A DNA stretch of 9,638 bases, taken from the NCBI GenBank assembly GCA_951801995.1, contig CATOOY010000040.1:1-9638 (forward strand), written 5' to 3'. Source of the DNA: an uncultured Erysipelotrichaceae bacterium (GTDB lineage Bacteria; Bacillota_I; Bacilli_A; RF39; UBA660). Shown here one piece after another: positions 1 through 6,900 of the stretch. The notes beneath the pieces were generated by a model. The model was not told the DNA's origin. It searched no databases and saw only the letters and a list, made by a program, of their open reading frames with translations. The position numbers and the translations under genes were made by a program. Each line of letters begins with the position of its first letter. The stretch's first letter is position 1.

Positions 1-1379
1 TCTTCTTTTACTTTTTTACAGGTTTTTTTATTATCTCCTGATATCATTATTGTTTCTTTTATACCTATATCTTTTAAAGTTTTTATTTCTTCTTTGCTTT
101 CTTTTTTTACTTCATCTTTTATTTCTAGTGTACCTAATATTTCATTTTGGGTGGCAATATAAATATTGGTTCCTTCTTTTCTTTCTACAGATATATTATT
201 TTCTTCTAGTAAAGATATATTTCCTATTAAATACATCTTTTTATCTACTTTTACAGAAATCCCTTTTCCTTCTATTTCTTTATAATCTTCTATTCTATCT
301 TTCCTTATTTTTTTATGATATTTTTTTTCAATTGCTTTGGCTATAGGATGGTTTGAATAATATTCGGCATGTGCTAATATGTCTAATATGTCTTCCTTTT
401 TACTTTCTATTTTCGTTACGACAAAGTTTCCTTTGGTAAGAGTTCCCGTTTTATCAAAACATACTATTTCTGTTTTTTCCAAAATATCTATTATGTTAGC
501 ACCTTTTATGAGAAGTCCTTCTTTGGATGCTCTTCCTATGCCTGTAAAAAATCCAAGTGGTACAGATATTACTAAAGCACAAGGGCAAGATATTACTAAA
601 AAGATAAGTGATTTTGTAAAAAATTCTTCGAAGTTATATCCTATACATACAGGTATAACTGTAATAAAAATAGCACATATTACAACAACTGGTGTATATA
701 TTCTTGCAAATCTTGTAATAAATTTTTCTGTTTTTGTTTTTTTGTCGCTTGCTTTTTCTAATAGTTCTATAATTTTATTAGCTGTTGATTTTTCAAAAAT
801 CTCTGTTACTTTTATTTCTATTGTACTTTCTTTATTCATTGTGCCACTTAATATTTTATCTCCTTTTTTTACTCTTTTTGGAATAGATTCTCCTGTTAAA
901 AAAGATGTATCTATATAAGAAATTCCTTCTACTACTACTCCATCTAGTGGGATTTTTTCTCCTGGTTTTATTAAGATGATATCTCCTATTTTTACTTCAT
1001 TTGCTTCTATTTCTTTGTAAGTTTTTCCTTTTTTTATTCTTGCTTTATCACTTCTTAGATCCATTAACTTTAAAATGGAATCTTTTGTTTGATCTATTGC
1101 TTTATCTGTTAAATATTCTCCTATTTGGAAAAGAAAAATTACCATAATGGCTTCTTCTGGTTTATGGATGTAAAATGCACCTAGTGTTGCGATTATCATG
1201 AGAAAGTTTTCATCTAATATTTCTCCCTTTTTTATATTTTTTAAGGCTTTTATATACAAATCATAACTTAATAAAATATAACTAACAAAAAGTAATATAT
1301 CTTCTTTTATATATAGAAAAAGTATAAAAGGTAAAATACTAATTACTATTCTTATTTTCATAAAGTTTTCTTTTTTCAT
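1..1379 (-). CDS. P1B-type heavy-metal efflux ATPase (Zn/Cd/Pb class), partial, C-terminus beyond left edge
   Basis: Exports divalent soft metals, most likely Zn, Cd or Pb, across the cytoplasmic membrane using ATP. The 459 visible residues read without a stop. In order: two hydrophobic segments (about 10-24 and 28-43), then two more (58-71 and 76-90) ahead of the actuator domain with TGES at 162-165. Next come the membrane metal site CPC at 265-267 (in SCPCALVIS), the phosphorylated Asp309 in DKTGTLT, the nucleotide-domain HP motif SNHP at 342-345, and SGDN at 447-450 near the edge. The GDGINDAP hinge and the last helices are outside the window. There is no N-terminal HMA or Cys-rich metal-binding domain. 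The start is fixed by an ATGA overlap with the stop of the upstream SmtB-like repressor, which implies translational coupling. CPC followed by ALVIS and the SmtB-type regulator favour the Zn/Cd group over copper pumps; the metal itself is inferred. Confidence 0.95.
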   Translation of the reverse strand, partial: MKKENFMKIRIVISILPFILFLYIKEDILLFVSYILLSYDLYIKALKNIKKGEILDENFLMIIATLGAFYIHKPEEAIMVIFLFQIGEYLTDKAIDQTKDSILKLMDLRSDKARIKKGKTYKEIEANEVKIGDIILIKPGEKIPLDGVVVEGISYIDTSFLTGESIPKRVKKGDKILSGTMNKESTIEIKVTEIFEKSTANKIIELLEKASDKKTKTEKFITRFARIYTPVVVICAIFITVIPVCIGYNFEEFFTKSLIFLVISCPCALVISVPLGFFTGIGRASKEGLLIKGANIIDILEKTEIVCFDKTGTLTKGNFVVTKIESKKEDILDILAHAEYYSNHPIAKAIEKKYHKKIRKDRIEDYKEIEGKGISVKVDKKMYLIGNISLLEENNISVERKEGTNIYIATQNEILGTLEIKDEVKKESKEEIKTLKDIGIKETIMISGDNKKTCKKVKE

Positions 1380-1660
1380 AAAATATTCCTTTCTTTTATA
1401 TGCTCAAATCCATACTCTAAAATAATTTTAATATGATGATCACTTAAAGTATAATATACTGTTTTTCCTATCTTTTTTGTACGAACAATATTGCTTATTC
1501 GAAATAACTTTAATTGATGGGAAATAGCAGATTGGCTTCTATTTAAGGAAGTGGCTATTTCAGTTACGTTTTTTTCCCCTTCTAATAACAGAGTTAATAT
1601 TTCTAGTCTTGTTCTATCACTAAATAATTTAAAAAATTCGCTTACTTCTTCTATGTTCAT
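1376..1660 (-). CDS. ArsR/SmtB-family metal-responsive repressor
   Basis: A winged-helix repressor expected to release DNA on binding zinc or a related metal, controlling itself and the downstream efflux ATPase. The helix-turn-helix spans residues 31-54 (NVTEIATSLNRSQSAISHQL region), followed by a beta wing (58-71). The C-terminal helix carries Asp74, His76, His87 and Glu90, the D-x-H-x10-H-x2-E arrangement of the alpha-5 zinc site of SmtB (CzrA has His at the last place). There is no Cys, so a CadC-type alpha-3N thiolate site is absent. I start the protein at 1660 (94 aa). An in-frame ATG at 1675 exists, but the strong AAGGAGG lies between the two ATGs, 4 bases before the 1660 start, and the upstream ATG falls within the probable operator. 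The stop overlaps the start of the ATPase. Confidence 0.92.
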   Translation of the reverse strand: MNIEEVSEFFKLFSDRTRLEILTLLLEGEKNVTEIATSLNRSQSAISHQLKLFRISNIVRTKKIGKTVYYTLSDHHIKIILEYGFEHIKERNIL

Positions 1661-1673
1661 GTTTCCTCCTTGC

Positions 1674-1689
1674 ATGAATTATTGTTCAT
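1674..1689. promoter_or_regulatory. Probable SmtB/CzrA-type operator
   Basis: The inverted repeat ATGAA-N6-TTCAT matches the TGAA-N6-TTCA core known from SmtB-family operators. It lies just downstream of the -10 box, around the expected transcription start, so bound repressor would block initiation. A further TTCATAT copy at 1692-1698 could extend the site. Binding itself is inferred. Confidence 0.65.
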
Positions 1690-1697
1690 ATATTCAT

Positions 1698-1724
1698 ATT
1701 ATATGCATGTTTTGGTTTTGTCAA
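1698..1724 (-). promoter_or_regulatory. Promoter of the metal-efflux operon
   Basis: On the minus strand a perfect -35 TTGACA (1724-1719) is followed after 15 bases by a perfect -10 TATAAT (1703-1698). An alternative -10, TAATAT, sits at a 17-base spacing. It faces the repressor gene and overlaps or adjoins the probable operator, as expected for a self-regulated SmtB-type operon. Confidence 0.8.
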
Positions 1725-1812
1725 CACTATTTTTGTCTTACTATGTCTTTTTTTGCTATTAATATGCTTATTTTGACGTATCTTTTATAGAGCTTTTTCT
1801 TTTATTTCCCTT

Positions 1813-1818
1813 TATAAT
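1813..1818 (+). promoter_or_regulatory. Possible -10 box for the secreted-protein gene
   Basis: A perfect TATAAT lies 22 bases before the ATG at 1841, giving a very short leader that just includes the AAAGGGG ribosome binding site. I see no good -35 at 16-18 bases; a TTGACG at 1773-1778 is too far upstream. This is therefore a weak promoter call. Confidence 0.4.
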
Positions 1819-1840
1819 AAAAATAAGAAAGGGGTATCTT

Positions 1841-2248
1841 ATGAAAAAATATACTTATTTATTATTTACGTTATTTATCATATTTTCTTTTTATAAAACA
1901 AGCTATGCGGAAGAAAAATTATATAAATATCGTATTGAATACTATTATGATAATGTATTAGAGAAAGAAGCTACTACTTATAAAAATGGAACATATGCAT
2001 CTTTAATTGTTGATTATGAAACCAAAAATAAAGATGGTTATTCTTTTTCACATTCTTCTATTGATGATGCTGGTATGACTATTACAGATGATGAGGATGC
2101 CAATGTAATAAAGGTTTTTTATGAGAAAAAAGAGGATTCTATAAAAGTAGAAGCAGAACAAGATTCTTCTAAAAATATAGATGCTATTATAGCATTTAAA
2201 CAGAAGTTACAATCTATTTTTGACTTTTTTAAGAGGATTTTATCATGA
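1841..2248 (+). CDS. Small secreted protein with one MucBP-like domain
   Basis: A 135-aa protein with a Sec signal peptide: lysines at 2-3, hydrophobic core about 6-18, and a likely cut after Ala23 (TSYA, then EE). Residues about 28-98 have the layout of a MucBP-like surface repeat: an opening strand YRIEYYYDNVLEKE, a KDGYSF turn, an ITDD segment and a closing strand NVIKVFYE. Such modules usually occur in strings in large Gram-positive adhesins; here there is only one. The last 35 or so residues are charged, ending in a possible amphipathic helix, without LPXTG or a membrane anchor. AAAGGGG 6 bases before the ATG supports the start. The stop overlaps the ATG of the next small membrane-protein gene, which suggests the two act together. 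Function is unknown and the MucBP assignment is by pattern only. Confidence 0.8.
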   Translation: MKKYTYLLFTLFIIFSFYKTSYAEEKLYKYRIEYYYDNVLEKEATTYKNGTYASLIVDYETKNKDGYSFSHSSIDDAGMTITDDEDANVIKVFYEKKEDSIKVEAEQDSSKNIDAIIAFKQKLQSIFDFFKRILS

Positions 2249-2436
2249 CAATTCTTAAAAAATTTTTCTTTTGGATATTCTTTCTTTTCTTTTTAATCTA
2301 TTTGTTTCATTCTTTTTCTTCTTCTATGTATCTTCCTGATTGCAATAAACTTTCTTTTCATATTTTTGATTTTATTTGGATTGGTGCTATACTCCTTTTT
2401 TGTTTTATACAAAAAAAGGTATATTCTTCTTTTTAG
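2245..2436 (+). CDS. Small two-helix membrane protein, hypothetical
   Basis: A 63-aa hydrophobic protein with Lys5-Lys6 followed by a Phe/Leu-rich segment (about 7-23) and a second segment (about 41-57), ending KKVYSSF. The positive ends suggest both termini in the cytoplasm with a short outer loop containing one Cys. I do not recognise a family. It is supported as a real gene by the 4-base ATGA overlap with the secreted-protein gene, by AGAGG 9 bases before its ATG, and by a terminator that begins within its last codons. It may be a membrane partner or anchor for the secreted protein, which is inference from context only. The region is T-rich, so a chance ORF remains possible. Confidence 0.6.
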   Translation: MTILKKFFFWIFFLFFLIYLFHSFSSSMYLPDCNKLSFHIFDFIWIGAILLFCFIQKKVYSSF

Positions 2437-2449
2437 AATGTACCTTTTT
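2413..2449. terminator. Bidirectional Rho-independent terminator
   Basis: Arms 2413-2427 and 2435-2449 pair over 15 bases with a single G-U type mismatch around a 7-base loop. On the plus strand the hairpin ends in a T run; on the minus strand the complementary arm also ends in a long T run. It lies between two convergent genes, overlaps the stop of the small membrane-protein gene and touches the stop of the LiaF-like gene, so it probably ends both transcripts. Confidence 0.85.
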
Positions 2450-3098
2450 ATTTTATCTCTGTTCCACCAAAGATGGAAATAGTATTGATATAAATTGTTT
2501 TATTTTCTTTTTTTTCTTTTCTATTTGCTTTATTTTCATTACTACCAAAGAGAGCACTTGCATTTATTTTTATATTTACGTTTTCTGGTAGTTTTATCTC
2601 TGTTCCACCAAAAATAGAATAAATATTGATTGTAATATCTTTTTTTAATTCTACTTTAGATATATCTAAATCAATTCCACCAAATATAGCATATAAATTA
2701 GCTCCCTTAAAGTCTTCTGTTTGTAATTTTTCTTCTATACCACTAAAAACACCATAATATGTAAGCATAGGGCCATTTTTTACTGACTTTTTTGCTTCTT
2801 TTTGAAATCTACTATTTTTCCATACTATGGATACACCAAATACAATAAAGATAATTGGCCAAAATACTTCTGTAAATGGGGTAGGAATAATTAATAGATT
2901 ATATAATAAATACCAAACTCCTATCAAAAAAATTATACTTGTACATATATCTACTTTCTTATTTTTTATAATTCTTCCAATTGAGATTATGATTAGTATT
3001 GTAGGCCAAATAATTTCAAATTGTACTTCAAAGGTAGGGATAATGCTTTCTAATAAAAATAAAACACCTAGAAAAATAATAATAACACCAAATAACAT
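2448..3098 (-). CDS. LiaF-like four-helix membrane protein (cell-wall stress response family)
   Basis: A 216-aa protein with four hydrophobic segments (about 1-20, 26-44, 50-71 and 77-93), then a soluble C-terminal half. That half contains five related motifs about 22-25 residues apart: YGVFSGIEEK (115), YAIFGGIDLD (136), YSIFGGTEIK (160), SALFGSNENK (181) and ISIFGGTEIK (207). This is the LiaF/YvqF plan, and the C-terminal half probably forms a right-handed beta-solenoid. In LiaFSR systems LiaF restrains a sensor kinase that detects cell-wall antibiotics; no kinase or regulator gene is visible here, so it is an orphan in this window. AGGAGG at 3105-3110, 6 bases from the ATG, fixes the start. 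It lies downstream of tetR on the same strand but has its own promoter. Family assignment is firm; role is inferred. Confidence 0.88.
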   Translation of the reverse strand: MLFGVIIIFLGVLFLLESIIPTFEVQFEIIWPTILIIISIGRIIKNKKVDICTSIIFLIGVWYLLYNLLIIPTPFTEVFWPIIFIVFGVSIVWKNSRFQKEAKKSVKNGPMLTYYGVFSGIEEKLQTEDFKGANLYAIFGGIDLDISKVELKKDITINIYSIFGGTEIKLPENVNIKINASALFGSNENKANRKEKKENKTIYINTISIFGGTEIK

Positions 3099-3123
3099 AA
3101 ATAACCTCCTATTTCTTTATTTC

Positions 3124-3132
3124 ATTATATCA
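3124..3132 (-). promoter_or_regulatory. Extended -10 promoter for the LiaF-like gene
   Basis: The minus strand reads TGATATAAT, a perfect extended -10 (TGnTATAAT), 25 bases before the ATG. The -35 region is an A-rich stretch with no consensus, which extended -10 promoters tolerate. It suggests transcription independent of the upstream tetR gene. Confidence 0.65.
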
Positions 3133-3185
3133 CTATTTTATGCTTTTTTTTCTTTTTTCTTTTTCTAAGACATTTTCTATACAAT

Positions 3186-3758
3186 TTATTTTATAAAGAA
3201 AGAAACGGTAAGAAGTTTTTCTACATATGTAATCATATCTTCTTTTGAATAAGTATAATATCCTTTGATCCATTCCATTCCTACATTAAAAATAGCTCCT
3301 AAGTAGAATTTTATAATAAAGTCGATGGGTATTTTATATTCTTTTATTTTTTGTTCTTTTACTCTTTGCATCATCACATCATTTAAAGTTCCATAAATCA
3401 TATCCATAGCGATACTATTTTTGTTATGAATCATAATTAATTTATAAATTTCTCTTTTTTCTTCAATGTGATCAAATAATAACTTCATTACTTCTATATA
3501 ATATTCTTTTGTGGAAGAAATACTTTTTTTATTTAAATCTTGTTTTAAATTATCAATAAGATCGGTAATCAATGAATCTAAAAGCATGTATTTATCTTCG
3601 AAATGTGCATAAAAGGTGGATCTATTTACTAATGCTTTTTCACATATATCAGATACTTTTATTTTTTCAAATGCATTTTCTTCCATTAAATATAGCAATG
3701 CTTCATATAAATTTTTTCTTGTTTTTCGAATTCTTAAATCTAGTTTTTTTTCTTTCAT
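3186..3758 (-). CDS. TetR/AcrR-family transcriptional regulator
   Basis: A 190-aa regulator. The N-terminal helix-turn-helix covers about residues 14-60 and contains the typical VSDICEKALVNRSTFYAHF segment with the recognition helix and YxHF ending. The C-terminal ligand and dimer part ends with FYLGAIFNVGMEWIKGYY, the pattern of the DhaS-like TetR C-terminal group. It is divergent from the MmpL transporter gene 174 bases away, the usual arrangement for a repressor of an efflux or export gene. The frame extends to an ATG at 3794, but the -10 box TATAAT lies inside that extension, so I place the start at 3758, preceded by GGTGAG. The inducing ligand cannot be told from sequence. Confidence 0.9.
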   Translation of the reverse strand: MKEKKLDLRIRKTRKNLYEALLYLMEENAFEKIKVSDICEKALVNRSTFYAHFEDKYMLLDSLITDLIDNLKQDLNKKSISSTKEYYIEVMKLLFDHIEEKREIYKLIMIHNKNSIAMDMIYGTLNDVMMQRVKEQKIKEYKIPIDFIIKFYLGAIFNVGMEWIKGYYTYSKEDMITYVEKLLTVSFFIK

Positions 3759-3773
3759 TCTCTCACCATTTCT

Positions 3774-3801
3774 ATTATACCTTTTTCTAGACAATTGTAA
3801 A
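3774..3801 (-). promoter_or_regulatory. tetR promoter
   Basis: On the minus strand TTTACA (3801-3796) and TATAAT (3779-3774) are 16 bases apart. Transcription would start about 8-10 bases before the ATG at 3758, a very short leader that still includes GGTGAG. The -35 box overlaps the candidate operator half of the divergent region. Confidence 0.7.
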
Positions 3802-3865
3802 CATAAACAACTTTTGTCTTTTTTTTATACATACAAATTTATAAATATGTTGTTTACCATACAAA
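3795..3865. promoter_or_regulatory. Candidate TetR operator pair in the divergent control region
   Basis: GTTGTTTA occurs on the minus strand at 3811-3804 and on the plus strand at 3849-3856. Each copy is followed by an A-rich tail and each sits within a TTGT...ACAA partial palindrome (3795-3810 and 3850-3864). A 10-base direct repeat CATACAAATT also lies at 3830-3839 and 3858-3867. One site overlaps the tetR -35 box and the other abuts a TATAAT facing the transporter gene, so a repressor bound here could control both. Binding is inferred. Confidence 0.45.
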
Positions 3866-3866
3866 T

Positions 3867-3909
3867 TATAATATTTCTTACTGGTCTTCTTTTTTCTTTT
3901 GAATATAAT
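3867..3909 (+). promoter_or_regulatory. Possible promoter elements for the MmpL fusion gene
   Basis: Two perfect TATAAT boxes face the transporter gene, at 3867-3872 and 3904-3909. Neither has a convincing -35 at 16-18 bases. The first adjoins the candidate TetR site and would leave a leader of about 55 bases; the second lies 24 bases before the ATG. Confidence 0.45.
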
Positions 3910-3932
3910 AGTAAAGCGATGGGAGGTTATTT

Positions 3933-6900
3933 ATGAAGAAAACATTTCATTGGATACCTAAACATAGTTTATGTATTCTTATTTTAGCATTTTTGTTTGT
4001 GATTCCTACTACTATTTGGTATTTTAAAACAAAAATTAATTATGATATTCTTGTATATTTACCAGAGGATATTGAAACCATTCAGGGTCAAGATATTTTA
4101 ACAAATGATTTTGGAATAGGAGCTTTTTCTTTTATTATTACAGATGCTTCTTCTATGAATCGACTACAAAAACTTCAAAATAAAATTCAAAAAATTGATG
4201 GGGTCAAGATGGTACTTAGCATTAGCGATTTTACGGATTCTACTATTCCTATTTCTATGCTTCCTGATGAGATTTCTAAAAAAGTTTACCAAGATGGAAA
4301 AACAGCTATGGTTGTTACTTTTTCAGATTCTACTTCTAGTGAAAGTACAATAAGCGCTGTAGAAGAGATGAGAAAGATTGTAAAAGATGAAGATAATATA
4401 AGTGGTATGACAGCTATGGTACTGGATACTATGAATTTATCTAACGAGGAACTTTTAGCTTATATTGGACTCGCTGTTATTCTTTGTTATATTGTTCTTG
4501 CTTTAGCAACTGATTCTTATTTCATTCCTCTTTTCTTACTTGGTAATATTGGTCTTGCTATTTTATATAACATGGGAACGAATATTTTTCTTGGTGAAAT
4601 TTCCTATATTACAAAAGCAATTACTGCTGTTTTACAATTGGGTGTTACTACTGACTTTTCCATTTTCCTTTATCACAAATATGAACACAATAAAGAAAAT
4701 TGTAAAGATAAAAAAGAGGCTATGTCTATAGCAATTGAAGAAACTTTTCAGTCTGTTATTGGTTCTTCTTTTACTACAATTGCTGGATTTTTATCTTTGT
4801 GTGCGATGGATTTAACACTTGGAAAAGATATCGGTATTGTTATGGCAAAAGGAGTTATTTGGGGTCTCATTTGTGTTTTAACTGTTTTTCCAGCTTTTCT
4901 TATTTTATTTGATACAATTATTACGAAAACAAAACATAGAAATTTTTTACCTTCTTTTGAAAAATTACAAAATATAATTGTAAAAAAACATAAGTATATT
5001 TTACCTATTTTTATTCTAATTTGTATTCCTGCTATTTATGGAAATCAAAATTATAAAGTTTATTATAAGTTGGATAAATCTTTACCAAGTGATCTTCCTA
5101 GTCAAGTGGCGAATAGGGAACTTTCTCAAAACTTTCATATTGTTTCTCCACAAATTATTTTAGTGGATAAAAATATGAAAAATGATGATTTGGTTCATCT
5201 TGTTTCTTCTATTCAAAAATTAAAAGGAATAGATTTAGTTCTTTCTTCTTCTTCTTTTTCTAAACTAGGAATTGAAAAAGATATCTTTCCTAAAGAAATA
5301 CATCATATATTAGAAAATGATAAATACAAACTTATTCTTGTAAATTCTACTTATGAGGTTGCTAGTGATGCTTTAAATAAACAAATTGATGAAATCAACA
5401 AACTTGTTAATCACTATGATAAACATGCTGTTATTGTGGGAGAAGGTGCTCTTACTAAGGATCTTGTGGAAATAGCTGATCATGATTTCAAAATGGTAAA
5501 TTACATTTCTATTTTTATTATTTTTATCATTATGTTGTTTGTATTTTCTTCTATTGGTCTTCCTATTATACTTGTTATTACAATTGAGGCTGCTATTTTT
5601 GCTAATATGGCTATTTCTTATTTTTCAAATACTACACTTCCTTTTATTGCTTCTATTATTATTGGAACGATACAACTTGGTGCAACTATTGATTATGCTA
5701 TTTTGATGTCTACTAAATATTTAGAGTGTAGAAAAAAATATGATAAAGAAAAAGCAATGAGAGAAACACTTGCTAAAACTATTTCTTCTATTATTGTATC
5801 TGCTTTATGTTTCTTTGCTGCTACATTTGGAGTTGCTATTTATTCTAAAATTGATATGATTGCATCTATTTGTCACCTTTTATCTAGGGGGGCTATTATT
5901 AGTATGATTGTTGTTATTTTTGTCCTACCTGCTATGTTGCTTACTTTTGATAAATTTATTTTAAAAACTACTAAGGGTATGAAAGAAGGGATTTTAATGA
6001 AAAAGAAAAAATTAGGTTTATTATTTATGGGACTTTGTTTGCTTCCAAATAGTGTATTTGCATTTGATAAAAAGGAAACTGTTTATACGAATTTAAATAT
6101 GGATGGTTCTATTAAACAGGTTCATGTTACTAATCATTTATCACATTTGGGAAATGAAAGAATAGATGATGAAACAAAATTAAAAGAAATTTTAAATATA
6201 AATGGAAAAGAAACTTTTATGCTCCAAGATGGTATTTTAACTTGGAATGCAAAGGGGAAAGATATTTTTTATAAAGGGGTAAGTGAGAAAGAACTTCCTA
6301 TTCATACTCATATTTCTTATTTTTTAAATGATGAAGAAATGGATGGAAAAGATATGGTTGGGAAAAAGGGTAAGGTAAAGATTATTTATTCTTTTGAAAA
6401 TACCGAAAAACATAAAACTTATATCAATCATAAAGAAAAAATTTTATATACACCTTTTGTTGTTACTCTAGGTACTATTTTAGAAAATAACAAAAATGAA
6501 AATATTTCTATTACAAATGGTAAGGTTGTAAATACTGGTACAAAAAGTATGCTTATTTCTATTGCTTCTCCTGGTTTATATGAAAGTACTTCTCTTGCTA
6601 CTTTTCAAAATATGAATCAAATTATAATAGAGTATGAAACAGAGTCTTTTAAGCTTGGGAATGTTTATTTCACTTTTACTCCTAAGTTGTTTGAGGAAAA
6701 AGATCTTTCTATTTTTACGAAGATGGATTCTCTTTATCCAAAAATGGATATTTTACAGAATTCTATGGATGAGATAAATGAGGGAGTTACAAAATTAGTA
6801 AATGGTTCTTCTCAATTATTAACAGGTGCTGATACTATCTATCAAAATTTAAGAAAGGCAGAAGAGGCTACTAAACAATTACAAGCTGGGTCTCTTTCTT

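Noticed and set aside
50..918. Plus-strand frames of 98 and 179 aa
   Set aside because: They lie opposite the P-type ATPase, whose minus-strand reading has every family motif; the plus-strand products are low-complexity Phe/Leu/Ser shadows.
1729..1780. TTGACG at 1773-1778 as a promoter for the secreted-protein gene
   Set aside because: No -10 at 15-19 bases; the TATAAT at 1813 is 34 bases away.
1551..1790. Plus-strand frame of 79 aa
   Set aside because: Runs antisense through the SmtB-like gene and its promoter, with no ribosome binding site and no family resemblance.
2827..3168. Plus-strand frame of 113 aa with hydrophobic stretches
   Set aside because: Antisense shadow of the LiaF-like gene, whose membrane helices create hydrophobic complement.
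3780..3930. CRISPR, riboswitch or small RNA gene in the intergenic regions
   Set aside because: No regular spaced repeats and no recognisable structured RNA; the longest gene-free stretches are under 200 bases and are explained by promoters and operators.
3572..3936. Plus-strand frames of 72 and 106 aa
   Set aside because: Antisense to tetR and running through the divergent promoter region; no coding signal.
4540..4731. Plus-strand frame of 63 aa
   Set aside because: Out-of-frame shadow inside the MmpL part.
5940..6000. Frameshift artefact as the cause of the MmpL fusion
   Set aside because: The MmpL frame reads a normal C-terminus through KTTKGMK up to the seam, and both other frames hit stops (TAA 5972, TGA 5980), so a single indel is not needed to explain it; loss of a stop is simpler.
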